Assembly (NCBI RefSeq): GCF_001456355.1
Contig: NZ_CP010271.1
Coordinates: 1,550,001 to 1,614,000, forward strand
Reading direction: 5' to 3'
DNA from: Mycobacteroides saopaulense
GTDB taxonomy: Bacteria; Actinomycetota; Actinomycetes; Mycobacteriales; Mycobacteriaceae
DNA length: 64,000 bases
How positions within the stretch are numbered: the first letter of the stretch is position 1; each line of letters begins with the position of its first letter. The notes beneath the pieces were generated by a model. The model was not told where the DNA came from. It ran no database searches and saw nothing but the letters and a program-made list of their open reading frames with translations. Of this stretch, positions 63,944 to 64,000 are shown in pieces. A program made the position numbers and the translations under genes.

Positions 63944-64000
63944 GATCCGGATGCTACGCGCTGGCGCGCGCGCTGGGCAGCCACAACTTGACGATGTGGT

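Noticed and set aside
1..64000. CRISPR array or replication origin
   Set aside because: No regularly spaced repeats, DnaA-box cluster or plasmid/phage replication genes were seen in the window.

Overview
This window is high-G+C actinobacterial DNA. Gene content, gene order and lipoprotein/Mce/ESX-type families point to a rapidly growing mycobacterium, most likely the Mycobacteroides abscessus/chelonae group (inference; no database search was run). The backbone follows the M. tuberculosis Rv2359-Rv2314 neighbourhood: zur-smtB, glyS, a TPM-domain protein, dgt, dnaG, a small Rv2342-like protein, tRNA-Asn, an Rv2326c/Rv2325c-like ECF transporter, uspABC and a TldD/PmbA pair. Accessory blocks interrupt this order.

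Region 1 (0.2-24 kb). The zinc sensors smtB and zur are on the minus strand. Facing away from them is one very long plus-strand operon of 22 genes (1506-23952), in which almost every junction is an ATGA/GTGA overlap. It starts with a good sigma-A-type promoter (TTGACA, 17 bp, TACGTT). A palindrome closely matching the mycobacterial Zur box lies on the expected transcription start. The first 13 genes look like a biosynthesis and export set: a His-rich membrane protein, two GNAT-like acyltransferases, an NAD-dependent epimerase/reductase, a fatty-acid desaturase/hydroxylase, a class III aminotransferase and PLP decarboxylase pair of the diaminobutyrate/diaminopropane type, an SRPBCC protein, a lipoprotein, a DrrAB-like ABC exporter, an acyl carrier protein and an acyl-AMP ligase. 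The next eight are a complete Mce importer (YrbEA, YrbEB, MceA-F). The last is a predicted metal-dependent hydrolase. My main hypothesis is a zinc-repressed system that makes, exports, re-imports and hydrolyses an acylated diamine lipid, possibly a zincophore.

Region 2 (24-34.6 kb). Mostly housekeeping: glyS, a class III aminotransferase, an ACC-deaminase-like gene with its GntR/FCD regulator, the TPM protein, dgt, dnaG, the small membrane protein and tRNA-Asn with a terminator.

Region 3 (34.6-39.6 kb). A patch of small accessory genes follows the tRNA: exported proteins, a divergent cold-shock protein, a glyoxalase-fold protein and lipoproteins. Two genes appear frameshifted.

Region 4 (39.6-52.7 kb). 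A VIT-family metal transporter, a fused ECF transporter plus EcfT, the UspABC sugar importer, TldD/PmbA peptidases, a two-component system with a DUF4173-type membrane protein, and tRNA-Met(CAT).

Region 5 (52.7-64 kb). The 3' end of tRNA-Met, with adjoining IS481-type sequence, is duplicated about 2.2 kb downstream. Between the copies is a lower-G+C gene resembling ApeA/HEPN anti-phage proteins. Then comes a type VII (WXG100/PPE-like) cassette with an NlpC/P60 putative effector and lipoproteins, an MPT64-like secreted protein, a large arylsulfatase and a small conserved protein.
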